DNA from: Azospirillum sp. TSH64
Lineage (GTDB): Bacteria > Pseudomonadota > Alphaproteobacteria > Azospirillales > Azospirillaceae
Assembly (NCBI RefSeq): GCF_003116035.1
Contig: NZ_LGQW01000015.1
Location: 3,424,646 to 3,488,645, forward strand
Length of the DNA stretch: 64,000 bases
Reading direction: 5' to 3'
In this document: positions 1-9,127 of the stretch, one piece after another
Layout: each line of letters begins with the position of its first letter
Position numbering within the stretch: the first letter of the stretch is position 1
Program-made: the position numbers and the translations under genes
Notes under the pieces: generated by a model
Told to the model about the DNA's origin: nothing
Databases searched by the model: none
The model's input: the letters and a program-made list of their open reading frames with translations, nothing else

Positions 1-70
1 CAAGGGCGGAGCGCCGGGGGAGAGGCGTCCGCCGACAAGAGCGGCCGAACATTCGTTGGAGAGGCGATCT

Positions 71-98
71 ATCATGACATCAGTCATCATACAAGTGG
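71..98. promoter_or_regulatory. Putative GntR/FadR operator, copy 1 (upstream of the regulator gene)
   Basis: Read on the minus strand this site begins CCACTTGTATGATGACTGAT. The same 20 bases occur on the plus strand at 1111-1130, and 26 of 28 positions match over the full element. One copy lies about 140 bases before the regulator start and the other before kdgD, in opposite orientation. The arrangement fits autoregulation plus control of the aldarate operon by the FadR-type repressor encoded between them. The repeat is seen directly; the binding protein is inferred. Confidence 0.7.
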
Positions 99-240
99 GG
101 CGGTGCGGAGCGGCCCCGATCTGCTGCCTTTCCATGGGCCGGCAGGCCGGCTTGTCTATTGTCGTATAGGTTTTGTGGGTGTTAACTCTGGGCATGGAGT
201 GGTGACGGGCGGTCCGTCCCGGAACCGGGTTTGGGTGAGG

Positions 241-978
241 ATGGTGATGACAGCGCGCAGGCGCCGGGATCCGCTGGCGAAGCAACTGGTGGATGCCCTG
301 GCCGAACGGATCTCCAGCGGACAGTTCAAGAGTGGCGACCGGCTGCCGAGCGAACAAGACCTGATCGACGAATTCGGTGTCAGCCGCACCGTGGTGCGCG
401 AGGCTATCGCCAACCTGAAGGCGGTCGGCATGGTCTCCACCCGGCAGGGGCTGGGGGCCTTCGTCCTGCGCGACGCCGCGATCCTGCCCTTCCGCATCGA
501 GGAATCGACGTTGGAGGCGGTGAACGAGGCGATCTCGGTGCTGGAAGTCCGCATCAGCCTGGAATCGGAGGCCGCCTATCTCGCCGCCATCCGCCGCGAC
601 GATGCCCAGCTTGCCCGCATGCGCGAGGCGCTGGACACGATGACGGCGGCGGTGGAGGCGGGAGAGGATGCCATCGACGCCGATCTGGCCTTTCACAGCG
701 CCATCGCCGCGGCGACCGGAAACAAGCATTTCCTGGCCCTGTTCTCCTATCTCGGATCGTTGCTGATCCCGCGCGCCCGCGTGCGCTACGGGCATCTGGA
801 GGGGGATTCGCGCCGCCAATACCTCCGGCGGATCAACGACGAGCACCAGACCATCTACTCCGCCATCGAACGCCAGGACCCGGAGGGCGCCCGCGCCGCC
901 ATCCGCCTGCATCTGAACGGCAGCCGCGACCGGCTGCGCGCCGGCGGGGATTTCAAGGCGGCCGCCGCCACGGGCTGA
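241..978 (+). CDS. FadR-subfamily GntR transcriptional regulator of the aldarate locus
   Basis: 245-aa DNA-binding repressor. Residues about 8-75 form a GntR winged helix-turn-helix (RLPSEQDLIDEFGVSRTVVREA). Residues about 95-225 form an FCD ligand-binding domain with the Asp/His positions expected for its metal site (ADLAFHSAIA, NDEHQTIY). Start at 241 (MVMTARRRRDP) is preferred because the frame upstream to 103 encodes non-conserved sequence. The gene precedes kdgD-gudP-gudD-garD in the same direction, with a terminator between, so it likely senses glucarate, galactarate or a pathway intermediate. The two matching sites at 71-98 and 1111-1138 support a local regulon. Family is certain; effector is inferred from context. 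Confidence 0.9.
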   Translation: MVMTARRRRDPLAKQLVDALAERISSGQFKSGDRLPSEQDLIDEFGVSRTVVREAIANLKAVGMVSTRQGLGAFVLRDAAILPFRIEESTLEAVNEAISVLEVRISLESEAAYLAAIRRDDAQLARMREALDTMTAAVEAGEDAIDADLAFHSAIAAATGNKHFLALFSYLGSLLIPRARVRYGHLEGDSRRQYLRRINDEHQTIYSAIERQDPEGARAAIRLHLNGSRDRLRAGGDFKAAAATG

Positions 979-1009
979 ACGTTCGCCCGTTTCGGGTTTG
1001 CGGGATCAG

Positions 1010-1043
1010 GGGACGCTGTCGGACCGCCGGCCGCGTCCCTTTT
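1010..1043 (+). terminator. Rho-independent terminator after the GntR gene
   Basis: GGGACGC (1010-1016) pairs with GCGTCCC (1033-1039) around a GC-rich loop and is followed by TTTTGCTTT. This is a standard intrinsic terminator about 30 bases past the regulator stop. It separates the regulator transcript from the catabolic operon. Confidence 0.75.
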
Positions 1044-1110
1044 GCTTTGTGGACCGGCTTTCGCCATGTCCGGATTGGTGGGGAGGCGGATTGCCATCAT
1101 CCGCATCAAA

Positions 1111-1138
1111 CCACTTGTATGATGACTGATATGATGAT
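1111..1138. promoter_or_regulatory. Putative GntR/FadR operator, copy 2 (upstream of kdgD)
   Basis: Plus-strand copy of the 28-base site found inverted at 71-98; 26 of 28 bases agree, including an uninterrupted 20-base match. It lies about 150 bases upstream of the kdgD start, a reasonable place for an operator over the operon promoter. Confidence 0.7.
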
Positions 1139-1287
1139 AATCGTCCTGTCATCGGATGACGACGGTGTCGGACGGATCGCCGCGAGCCCGGCCCGGATCC
1201 TCCAGACACGCCATCGTTCAAAAGCCACCATGCCCGCAGCCTTTCCCCTGCGGATCGTGTCACCACCGTTTTCCAAGGATGCTCCCG

Positions 1288-2199
1288 ATGGAACCGCAAG
1301 CCCTGAAGGCCGTCGTCAGCGAAGGTCTCCTGTCGTTCCCGCTGACCGATTTCACCGCCGACGGCACCTTCGAGCCGGGCGGCTATGCCCGCCGCCTGGA
1401 ATGGCTGAAGCCCTACGGCGCGTCGGCCCTGTTCGCCGCCGGCGGCACCGGCGAGCTGTTCTCGCTGACGCCCGACGAGCACAGGAGCATCGTCTCGCTG
1501 GCCGTCGAGGTCTGCGGCAAGGAGGTGCCGATCATCGCCGGCGTCGGCTATTCCACCCGCATCGCCATCGAGATGGCGCGGGCCGCCGAGAAGGCCGGGG
1601 CCGCCGGCATCCTGGTGCTGCCGCACTACCTGACGGAAGCCGACCAGGAGGGCGTCGCCGCCCATGTCGAGGCGATCTGCAAGTCGGTCGGCATCGGCGT
1701 CATCATCTACAACCGCGCCACCTGCAAGCTGGGCGCCGACCGTCTGGCGACGCTGGCGGAGCGCTGCCCCAACCTGATCGGCTTCAAGGACGGGCTGGGC
1801 GACATCGAGATGATGACGACCATCCGCCGCAGGATGGGCGACCGCTTCAGCTATCTGGGCGGCCTGCCGACCGCCGAGGTCTACGCCGCGGCCTATCGCG
1901 CCATCGGCGTCCCGGTCTATTCGTCGGCCGTCTTCAACTTCATCCCGCGCACGGCGATGGAGTTCTACCGGGCGGTCGCCGCCGGCGACACCGCCACCAC
2001 CGACCGGCTGCTCGACCAGTTCTTCCTGCCCTATCTGGCGATCCGCAACCGGAAGGCCGGCTATGCCGTCAGCATCGTCAAGGCGGGCGCCGCCATCGTC
2101 GGCCGTCCCGCCGGCCCGGTGCGCGCGCCGCTGATCGACTGCACCCCGGCCGAGGTCGAGGACCTGCGCGCCCTGATCGACGCGCTGGGACCCCAGTAA
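1288..2199 (+). CDS. kdgD: 5-dehydro-4-deoxyglucarate dehydratase (KdgD)
   Basis: 303-aa enzyme of the DHDPS/NAL (class I aldolase-fold) family. It converts 5-keto-4-deoxy-D-glucarate to 2-oxoglutarate semialdehyde, CO2 and water in the cytoplasm. The Schiff-base lysine is in GFKDGLGD (about K167), the catalytic tyrosine in IIYNRAT (about Y141), and the GGTGE substrate motif is near residue 52. The start at 1288 is chosen over 1279 because the AAGGA at 1275-1279 is then well spaced, and the length matches the family. It is the first gene of the operon and takes the product of both GudD and GarD. The next pathway enzyme, 2-oxoglutarate semialdehyde dehydrogenase, is not in this operon. Confidence 0.93.
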   Translation: MEPQALKAVVSEGLLSFPLTDFTADGTFEPGGYARRLEWLKPYGASALFAAGGTGELFSLTPDEHRSIVSLAVEVCGKEVPIIAGVGYSTRIAIEMARAAEKAGAAGILVLPHYLTEADQEGVAAHVEAICKSVGIGVIIYNRATCKLGADRLATLAERCPNLIGFKDGLGDIEMMTTIRRRMGDRFSYLGGLPTAEVYAAAYRAIGVPVYSSAVFNFIPRTAMEFYRAVAAGDTATTDRLLDQFFLPYLAIRNRKAGYAVSIVKAGAAIVGRPAGPVRAPLIDCTPAEVEDLRALIDALGPQ

Positions 2200-2360
2200 G
2201 CCGCTAACCCGCGGCAACGAGCCATCGCCGGACGGGCAGGCGCCGGGCTTCAGTTCCCGACGCCGGACACAAGGTGCAGCCAGCAAGCCGGATCCGCCAA
2301 TCGGGTCCGGGAACGGACTGCCGCGCCTGCCCGCCCTCATGCCTTGAGGGAGGAAATTTC

Positions 2361-3749
2361 ATGACAATCGAGAGCACCGCCGCCAACGCCGAGCGCGCGT
2401 CCTATTCGACCGCCGCCGCCGCCGCCGCCCAGCCCGCCGCCAAGCGGACCAACGTCCGCTATCTCATCCTCGCGATGCTGTTCCTCGTCACGGTCATCAA
2501 TTACGCCGACCGGGCGACCCTCTCCATCACCGGTCCGGTGATCTCGAAGGAGCTGGGCATCAGCGCCGCGGAGATGGGCTTCATCTTCTCCGCCTTCGGC
2601 TGGGCCTATGTGCTGGGCCAGCTGCCGGGCGGCTGGCTGCTCGACCGCTACGGGTCGAAGATCGTCTATGCGCTCAGCATCTTCATCTGGTCGGCCTTCA
2701 CCCTGATGCAGGGCAGCATCGGCTTTCTGGCCGGCGGGACGGCGGTCGCCATGCTGTTCGCGCTGCGCTTCGCCGTCGGTCTGGCGGAGGCGCCGTCCTT
2801 CCCCGGCAACAGCCGCGTCGTCGCCGCGTGGTTCCCCGGCCAGGAGCGGGCCACCGCGTCCGCCATCTTCAACTCCGCCCAGTATTTCGCGACCGTGATC
2901 TTCGCGCCGCTGATGGGCTGGCTGACCCATTCCTTCGGCTGGCACTGGGTGTTCGGCGTCATGGGCGGGCTGGGCATCATCATGGCCGCGGTGTGGATGA
3001 AGACCGTCTACGCGCCGAAGGATCATCCCCGCATCAATCAGGCCGAGCTGGACTATATCGCGGCCGGCGGCGGCCTGATCAACATGGACGACGGCCGGAA
3101 GAAGGCGGCTTCGGCCGAGAGCGGAGCGAAGTGGGATTACATCCGCCAGCTCTTCGCCAGCCGCATGATGGTCGGCATTTTCCTCGGCCAGTTCTGTATC
3201 AACGCCATCACCTACTTCTTCATCACCTGGTTTCCGGTCTATCTGGTCCAGGCCCGCGGCATGTCGATCCTGAACGCCGGCTTCATCGCCTCGATCCCGG
3301 CGATCTGCGGCTTCGCCGGCGGCATCCTGGGCGGCGTGATGTCGGACGCCATGCTGCGCCGGGGCTATTCCCTGACCGCGGCGCGCAAGACGCCGATCGT
3401 GCTGGGCATGCTGATGTCGATGGCGATGATCGCCTGCAACTACACCGACCTTCAGTGGGTGGTGGTGTCGCTGATGGCGCTGGCCTTCTTCGGCAAGGGC
3501 ATCGGCGCGCTGGGCTGGGCCGTGATGTCGGACTGCGCGCCGAAGGAGATCACCGGCCTCAGCGGCGGCGTGTTCAACATGTGCGGCAACATCTCGTCGA
3601 TCACCACGCCGATCGTCATCGGCTACATCATCCAGACCACCGGCTCCTTCAACGGCGCCCTGGTCTTCGTCGGCGCCAACGCCCTGATCGCCGCGGTCAG
3701 CTATCTGGTCGTCGTCGGCGAGATCAAGCGGATGGAACTGAAGCGGTAA
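2361..3749 (+). CDS. MFS aldarate transporter, GudP/D-galactonate family
   Basis: 462-aa inner-membrane proton symporter with about 12 hydrophobic helices, beginning near residue 30 (YLILAMLFLVTVINYADRAT). The first-helix signature NYADRATLSITG and the loop motif GGWLLDRYGSK are typical of the anion:cation symporter (phthalate permease/GudP/DgoT) branch. The start is set by GAGGGAGGAA at 2346-2355. Its place between kdgD and the dehydratase genes points to glucarate and/or galactarate uptake. Family is clear; exact substrate comes from the neighbours. Confidence 0.87.
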   Translation: MTIESTAANAERASYSTAAAAAAQPAAKRTNVRYLILAMLFLVTVINYADRATLSITGPVISKELGISAAEMGFIFSAFGWAYVLGQLPGGWLLDRYGSKIVYALSIFIWSAFTLMQGSIGFLAGGTAVAMLFALRFAVGLAEAPSFPGNSRVVAAWFPGQERATASAIFNSAQYFATVIFAPLMGWLTHSFGWHWVFGVMGGLGIIMAAVWMKTVYAPKDHPRINQAELDYIAAGGGLINMDDGRKKAASAESGAKWDYIRQLFASRMMVGIFLGQFCINAITYFFITWFPVYLVQARGMSILNAGFIASIPAICGFAGGILGGVMSDAMLRRGYSLTAARKTPIVLGMLMSMAMIACNYTDLQWVVVSLMALAFFGKGIGALGWAVMSDCAPKEITGLSGGVFNMCGNISSITTPIVIGYIIQTTGSFNGALVFVGANALIAAVSYLVVVGEIKRMELKR

Positions 3750-3786
3750 TCGTCGCCTTCGAGCGGTCTGGCAGAGGGTCTTTCCC

Positions 3787-4875
3787 ATGTATATCGGCGA
3801 ACAGCTCATCAACCCCACCGACAAGCGCCTGCGCCTGTCCGCCCAGCTCGGCGCCCGGGGCATCGTCATCGACAGCCGGCCGAACGCGCCGGTGATGGCC
3901 GGCGGCGATGTCGAGGCCGGGCTGTGGGACGGCCGCAAGGTCGCCGACCAGCGCAAGTGGGTGGAGGGCCATGGCCTGACGCTGGACTGCCTGGCGCTGG
4001 ATGTCGGCTCCATCCTGCTCGACAGCCTGCGGGCGCCGGAGAAGGCGGCGGCCACCGCCGAGCGGCTGCGCCACAACATCCGCGCCGCCGCCGACGGCGG
4101 GGTCGACACGGTGAAATACACGGTCGCCATGGTCGGCATCACCCGCACCGGCGTGGTCGACGGCCGCGGCGGCATGAAGTGCAGCACTTTCCGCGCCGAC
4201 GAGTACAAGGCGGAGAATGATGCCCGCTTCTCCTACTGGGGCACCGTTCTGCCGGAGGACGAGACGGGGACCAAGCCGTCGCCGCTGGACGCGCGCGGCG
4301 CGCCGGAAACCTGCGGGCAGGTGATGGCGGGCGAGGCCGGCGGCGTCAGCGAGGCCGACGGCTGGCGCGCCATCGAATATCTGGTCGAGGCCATCCTGCC
4401 GACCGCCGAGAAGGCCGGCGTGAGGCTTGCCTGCCACCCGCACGACCCGGCCTATCCGCCGGGGGGCCTGAACGGCGTGCATCATGTGCTGGGCTCGCTC
4501 GACGGACTGCGGCGCTTCGTCAATCTGGCGCCGGAGAGCAAGTCGCTCGGCTTCAACTTCTGCCAGGGCACCATCGCCGAGATGTCGCGCAACCCGACCG
4601 AAACGGTGCTGGAGGCGATCCGCGAGTTCGGCCCGCAGAACCGCATCTTCATGGTCCATTTCCGCAACATCAAGGGCGGCTACCTCGACTTCCGCGAGGC
4701 GATGCCGGACGAGGGGTCGGTCGACATGGCAGCCTGCATCCGCGCCTATCGCGAAGTCGGGTACCAGGGCATCCTCTGCCCCGACCATGTGCCCTTCTCC
4801 GAGCTGGACCCCGACCGCGAGCGCTTCTTCGCCTTCGCGCTCGGCTACACCCAGGCGCTGCTGCAAGCCGCCTGA
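3787..4875 (+). CDS. UxuA (mannonate dehydratase)-like TIM-barrel protein
   Basis: 362 aa, xylose-isomerase-like TIM barrel related to mannonate dehydratase UxuA. UxuA-type motifs are recognisable: a [13 protein letters not shown] segment (near 220), FNFCQGT (near 258), [12 protein letters not shown] (near 287) and CPDHVP (near 339), which carry metal-binding His/Asp/Cys positions in the family. It is shorter than typical UxuA (about 390 aa), and the usual NFMP-DWTRT segment reads [12 protein letters not shown], so the substrate may differ. It sits 37 bases after the transporter and 41 before gudD. It may process another sugar acid feeding the same transporter. Mannonate activity is not assured. 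Confidence 0.7.
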   Translation: MYIGEQLINPTDKRLRLSAQLGARGIVIDSRPNAPVMAGGDVEAGLWDGRKVADQRKWVEGHGLTLDCLALDVGSILLDSLRAPEKAAATAERLRHNIRAAADGGVDTVKYTVAMVGITRTGVVDGRGGMKCSTFRADEYKAENDARFSYWGTVLPEDETGTKPSPLDARGAPETCGQVMAGEAGGVSEADGWRAIEYLVEAILPTAEKAGVRLACHPHDPAYPPGGLNGVHHVLGSLDGLRRFVNLAPESKSLGFNFCQGTIAEMSRNPTETVLEAIREFGPQNRIFMVHFRNIKGGYLDFREAMPDEGSVDMAACIRAYREVGYQGILCPDHVPFSELDPDRERFFAFALGYTQALLQAA

Positions 4876-4916
4876 ACCGCCCCTCCCGCCTTTCCCGCTT
4901 TTCGAGACACCGCATC

Positions 4917-6254
4917 ATGGCAATTCAGATGTCGTCGCCCAAAGTCACCGAAATGCTGGTCGTGCCGGTCGCCGGCCAGGACAGCATGCTGCTGAACCTG
5001 TCGGGCGCCCATGCGCCCCACTTCACCCGCAACGTGGTGATCCTGAAGGACAGCGCCGGCCATACCGGCGTCGGCGAGGTGCCGGGCGGCGAGCGGATCC
5101 GCCAGACGCTGGAGGATGCCCGCGCCCTGGTGGTCGGCCAGCCGGTCGGCGCCTGGAACGCCATCCTCAACGGCGTGCGCCGCGGCTTCGCCGACCGCGA
5201 TTCCGGCGGGCGCGGTTTGCAGACCTTCGACCTGCGCATCACCATCCATGCGGTGACGGCGCTGGAGGCGGCGCTGCTCGACCTGCTGGGCCAGTTCCTG
5301 GAGGTGCCGGTGGCGGCCCTGCTGGGTGACGGGCAGCAGCGCGACGGGGTGGAGATGCTGGGCTACCTGTTTTATGTCGGCGACCGCAACAGGACCGATC
5401 TGGGCTACCGCGCCGAGCCGGACGCCAAGAACGACTGGTTCCGCCTGCGCAACGAGGTGGCGCTGACCCCCGACGCGGTGGTGCGGCTGGCCGAGGCGGC
5501 GCACGACCGCTACGGCTTCAACGACTTCAAGCTGAAGGGCGGCGTGCTGCGCGGCGAGGAGGAGATCGAGGCGGTGACGGCGCTGGCCAAGCGCTTCCCC
5601 CAGGCCCGTGTCACGCTCGATCCCAACGGCGCGTGGTCGCTGGAGGAGGCGATCCGGCTGTGCAAGGGGAAGGGCGACGTGCTGGCCTATGCCGAGGATC
5701 CCTGCGGCGCCGAGCAGGGCTTCTCCGGCCGCGAGGCGATGGCGGAGTTCCGCCGCGCCACCGGCCTGCCGACCGCCACCAACATGATCGCCACCGACTG
5801 GCGCCAGATGGGCCATGCCATCCAGTTGCAGTCGGTCGACATCCCGCTGGCCGACCCGCATTTCTGGACCATGCAGGGGTCCGTCCGTGTCGCCCAGATG
5901 TGCCATGAATGGGGCCTGACCTGGGGGTCGCACTCCAACAACCATTTCGACATCTCGCTGGCGATGTTCACCCATGTCGCCGCAGCGGCGCCGGGCCGGA
6001 TCACCGCCATCGACACCCACTGGATCTGGCAGGACGGCCAGCGCCTGACGAAGGAACCGTTCCGCATCGAGGGCGGTCTGGTCGCCGTGCCGCAGAGGCC
6101 GGGGCTGGGCGTCGAGATCGACATGGACGAGCTGGCGAAGGCGCACGACCTCTACAAGCGGCACGGGCTGGGTGCCCGCGACGACGCCACGGCGATGCAG
6201 TACCTGGTCCCCGGCTGGACGTTCGACAACAAGCGGCCGTGCCTGGTGCGGTGA
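4917..6254 (+). CDS. gudD: Glucarate dehydratase (GudD)
   Basis: 445-aa enolase-superfamily enzyme that dehydrates D-glucarate (and L-idarate) to 5-keto-4-deoxyglucarate. The residues expected for the family fall at the E. coli positions: Lys205-x-Lys207 (FKLKGG), Asp235 and Asn237 (LDPNGAW), Glu260 ([10 protein letters not shown]) and the general-base His339 (SHSNNHFD). The C-terminal [14 protein letters not shown] tail is also typical. Full length, no disruption. It lies upstream of garD, giving the locus both aldarate entry enzymes. Confidence 0.96.
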   Translation: MAIQMSSPKVTEMLVVPVAGQDSMLLNLSGAHAPHFTRNVVILKDSAGHTGVGEVPGGERIRQTLEDARALVVGQPVGAWNAILNGVRRGFADRDSGGRGLQTFDLRITIHAVTALEAALLDLLGQFLEVPVAALLGDGQQRDGVEMLGYLFYVGDRNRTDLGYRAEPDAKNDWFRLRNEVALTPDAVVRLAEAAHDRYGFNDFKLKGGVLRGEEEIEAVTALAKRFPQARVTLDPNGAWSLEEAIRLCKGKGDVLAYAEDPCGAEQGFSGREAMAEFRRATGLPTATNMIATDWRQMGHAIQLQSVDIPLADPHFWTMQGSVRVAQMCHEWGLTWGSHSNNHFDISLAMFTHVAAAAPGRITAIDTHWIWQDGQRLTKEPFRIEGGLVAVPQRPGLGVEIDMDELAKAHDLYKRHGLGARDDATAMQYLVPGWTFDNKRPCLVR

Positions 6255-6301
6255 AGCCGCTCCGCAACGCCTCAAACCCGGCAAAACAGTCAGGGCAAGC
6301 C

Positions 6302-7825
6302 ATGACCCAGAAGCCTCTCTACATCCTGGTCCATCCCGAGGACAACGTCGCCATCGTGGTGAATTCCGGCGGGCTGCCGCCGGGGACGGAGTTCGAGTGC
6401 GGGCTGGTCCTGACCGACTTCGTGCCGCAGGGGCACAAGGTGGCGCTGGCCGACCTGGACGAAGGGGCGTCGATCGTCCGCTACGGGCAGGTGATCGGCA
6501 CCGCCGCCCGCCCAATCCGTCGCGGCGCCTGGATCGAGGAATCGCTGGTCCGCCTGCCGCAGGCGCCTGATCTGGACACGCTGCCGCTGGCGACCGCCGT
6601 GCCGCCCGACGCCCCGGCGCTGGACGGCTACACCTTCGAGGGCTACCGCAATCCCGACGGGACGGTCGGCACCAAGAATGTGCTGGGCATCAGCATCAGC
6701 GTGCAGTGCGTCGCCGGGGTGATGGATTTCGCCGTCGAACGCATCAAGAAGGAATTGCTGCCGAAATACCCCAACGTCGATGACGTCGTTGCCCTCAACC
6801 ACACCTACGGCTGCGGCGTGGCGATCAACGCGCCGGGCGCCGCGGTGCCGATCCGCACGCTGCAGAACCTCGCCCGCAACCCCAACCTGGGCGGGGCGGT
6901 GATGGTGGTCGGGCTCGGCTGCGAGAAGCTCCAGCCGGAACGGCTGCTGCCGGCCGGGGTCGAGCCGAGCATCGTCACCTTGCAGGACGAGCGTCACCAG
7001 GGTTTCGGCGACATGGTCGCCTCCATCCTGGAGATGGCCGACCGCCGGCTGGCCCAGCTCAACGAGCGGCGGCGCGAGACCTGCCCGGCGTCGGATCTCG
7101 TCGTCGGGCTGCAATGCGGCGGCAGCGACGCCTTCTCCGGCGTGACCGCCAACCCGGCGCTGGGCTATGCCGCCGACCTGCTGGTGCGGGCCGGGGCGAC
7201 GGTCATGTTCTCCGAAGTGACGGAGGTGCGCGACGCCATCCATCTGCTGACCCCGCGCGCCGTCGACGAGGAGACCGGCCGCGCCCTGATCCGCGAGATG
7301 CGCTGGTACGACGATTATCTGGAGACCGGATCCGCCGACCGCAGCGCCAATCCGACCCCCGGCAACAAGAAGGGCGGCCTCGCCAACGTGGTGGAGAAGG
7401 CGCTGGGCTCCATCGCCAAGTCCGGCACCAGCCCGATTGCCGGCGTGCTGGCGCCGGGCGAGCGGGCGACGCGCAAGGGGCTGCTCTATGCCGCCACGCC
7501 GGCCAGCGACTTCATCTGCGGCACGCTGCAACTGGCGTCGGGCTGCAACATCGAGGTGTTCACCACGGGGCGCGGCACCCCCTACGGCCTCGCCATGGCG
7601 CCGGTGATCAAGGTGGCGACGCGGACCGAACTGGCTGCGCGCTGGCACGACCTGATCGACGTCGACGCCGGCCGCATCGCCACCGGCGAAGCCACCATCG
7701 AGGATGTGGGCTGGGAGCTGTTCCGCCTGATCCTTGAGGTGGCGAGCGGCCGCAAGCAGACCTGGGCCGACCATTGGGGGCTGCGCAACGCGCTCACCCT
7801 GTTCAACCCGGCGCCGGTGACCTGA
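6302..7825 (+). CDS. garD: Galactarate dehydratase (GarD)
   Basis: 507-aa iron-dependent dehydratase of the UxaA/GarD family. It converts galactarate (mucate) to 5-keto-4-deoxyglucarate, the KdgD substrate. The N-terminal SAF-like domain (residues 1-90, PQGHKVAL) is followed by the large UxaA-type domain containing [39 protein letters not shown] and [23 protein letters not shown]. The protein is closely similar throughout to the E. coli galactarate enzyme rather than altronate dehydratase. The start at 6302 (MTQKPLYI) matches the family N-terminus. The gene follows gudD by 47 bases. Confidence 0.95.
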   Translation: MTQKPLYILVHPEDNVAIVVNSGGLPPGTEFECGLVLTDFVPQGHKVALADLDEGASIVRYGQVIGTAARPIRRGAWIEESLVRLPQAPDLDTLPLATAVPPDAPALDGYTFEGYRNPDGTVGTKNVLGISISVQCVAGVMDFAVERIKKELLPKYPNVDDVVALNHTYGCGVAINAPGAAVPIRTLQNLARNPNLGGAVMVVGLGCEKLQPERLLPAGVEPSIVTLQDERHQGFGDMVASILEMADRRLAQLNERRRETCPASDLVVGLQCGGSDAFSGVTANPALGYAADLLVRAGATVMFSEVTEVRDAIHLLTPRAVDEETGRALIREMRWYDDYLETGSADRSANPTPGNKKGGLANVVEKALGSIAKSGTSPIAGVLAPGERATRKGLLYAATPASDFICGTLQLASGCNIEVFTTGRGTPYGLAMAPVIKVATRTELAARWHDLIDVDAGRIATGEATIEDVGWELFRLILEVASGRKQTWADHWGLRNALTLFNPAPVT

Positions 7826-7916
7826 GTTGATCTGACCCGAAGACCCCCGCGGCGGAGATGACCGGAGCAACCGGCGCCCGCGGCGGGAGGACGATATGCT
7901 CACAAGGGAGGATACC

Positions 7917-9017
7917 ATGGGACGCCGCACCGGCATCGCGCTGGCGATGCTGCTGACTTCCGCCGCCTTCGCCTTGGCCGTTCCGGCGCAGGCCGACAGT
8001 TTCGCCTACGTGTCAAACGCCGGCAGCAACGACATCAGCGTCTTCCGGCTGGACGGCACCACCGGCGCCATGACCCCGCTGGGGACGGTGCCCTTCGTCG
8101 GGGTGGACAAGCCCGGCTCCTCCACCCCCCTGGCGCTCAGCCCCGACCGGCGCTTCCTCTATGCCGGCGTGCGCTCGCAACCCTATCAGGTGCAGATCTT
8201 CGCCATCGACAGGGCGACCGGCACGCTGAGCCATCTCGGCAGCGGCCCGCTGGCCGACAGCATGGCGAACATCGTCACCGACTGCAGCGGCAAGTACCTG
8301 TTCGGCGCGTCCTACGGCGGCGACAAGGTGGCAGTGAACCCGATCGGGCCGGACGGCAAGGTCGGACCGCCGCAGCAGGTGGTGGCGACCGGCAAGAACG
8401 CCCATTCGATCCAGCCGTCGCCCGACAACCGCTTCGCCTTCGCCACCAACCTGGGTTCCGACCGGCTGGTGCAGTTCCGCTTCGACGCGGCCACCGGAGC
8501 CTTGAGCGACAACGATCCGCCCTCGGTGGCGCTGCCGGAGAAATCCGGTCCGCGCCACATCGTCTTCCATCCCGACGGACGCCACCTCTATCTGGTGGAC
8601 GAGCTGGACGCCGCCGTCGCGGCGTTCGCCTACGACCCCGCGACCGGCAGGCTGACGGAGAGGCAGCGCCTGCCGTCCCTGCCGGCCGATTTCAAGGGCG
8701 AGCCCTGGGCCGCCGACATCCACACGACGCCGGACGGCCGGTTCCTCTACATCTCCGAACGGCGGACCAGCACCATCCGCTCCTTCCGGATCGACCCGGA
8801 AAGCGGCCTGCTGACCCCGCTCGCCAGCGTGGCGACGGAGGAGCAGCCGCGCGGCTTCAACATCGACCCGACCGGCCGGTTCCTGGCGGCGGTGGGCGAG
8901 AAGTCGGACGGCATGACCGTCTACCGCATCGACGGCGGCAGCGGCGCGCTGACCCCGCTCGCCCGCTATCCGGCCGGCAAGCAGCCGAACTGGGTGGAGT
9001 TCGTCGCCGCGCCGTAA
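7917..9017 (+). CDS. Secreted seven-bladed beta-propeller lactonase (Pgl/YbhE family)
   Basis: 366 aa. Residues 1-27 are a Sec-type signal peptide (MGRRTGIALAMLLTSAAFAL, cleavage after AQA), so it should act in the periplasm. The rest is a lactonase/6-phosphogluconolactonase-type propeller with repeated blades such as YVSNAGSNDISVFRLD, PDRRFLYAGVR, DGRHLYLVDE and DGRFLYISERR. An ATG at 7896 with its own GGGAGG is an alternative start. It is the last gene of the aldarate run and is followed by a hairpin. A periplasmic aldarolactonase (glucarolactone or galactarolactone opening) would fit the locus. That role is inference: cytoplasmic 6-phosphogluconolactonases of this family lack a signal peptide. 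Confidence 0.8.
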   Translation: MGRRTGIALAMLLTSAAFALAVPAQADSFAYVSNAGSNDISVFRLDGTTGAMTPLGTVPFVGVDKPGSSTPLALSPDRRFLYAGVRSQPYQVQIFAIDRATGTLSHLGSGPLADSMANIVTDCSGKYLFGASYGGDKVAVNPIGPDGKVGPPQQVVATGKNAHSIQPSPDNRFAFATNLGSDRLVQFRFDAATGALSDNDPPSVALPEKSGPRHIVFHPDGRHLYLVDELDAAVAAFAYDPATGRLTERQRLPSLPADFKGEPWAADIHTTPDGRFLYISERRTSTIRSFRIDPESGLLTPLASVATEEQPRGFNIDPTGRFLAAVGEKSDGMTVYRIDGGSGALTPLARYPAGKQPNWVEFVAAP

Positions 9018-9055
9018 TACCAGGGTCAGAAAGTTTTGACTTTCGACCCTGGTAT
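9017..9055. terminator. Hairpin ending the aldarate operon
   Basis: ATACCAGGGTC plus AGAAAGT (9017-9034) pairs with ACTTTCGACCCTGGTAT (9039-9055) apart from one bulged base, forming a long stem with a very short loop. It begins at the last base of the lactonase stop codon. It has no clear T-run, so it may be a rho-assisted or bidirectional terminator between this operon and the convergent chemoreceptor gene. Confidence 0.6.
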
Positions 9056-9127
9056 CGGCCGCGACGGCGGCCGCGCGGGCACATGCCCGCGAAGCCAAGG
9101 CCCGCGGACGCTGGCCTTGCGGGCCGG

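Larger units (their letters stand above)
979..1287. other. Intergenic control region between regulator and kdgD
   Basis: This 309-base stretch holds the terminator at 1010-1043, the second operator copy at 1111-1138 and a small dyad (GTCAT-CGG-ATGAC, 1148-1160). No gene is supported here. The promoter of the aldarate operon must lie between about 1100 and 1280, but no convincing -35/-10 pair stands out. Confidence 0.6.

Noticed and set aside
103..240. N-terminal extension of the GntR regulator from an upstream start
   Set aside because: The extra 46 residues are unlike the family, and MVMTARRRRDP at 241 gives the normal GntR start.
7846..7890. Repeated CCCGCGGCGG segments before the lactonase as a regulatory direct repeat
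   Set aside because: Short GC-only repeats are expected by chance at this base composition, and they include the lactonase ribosome-binding region.
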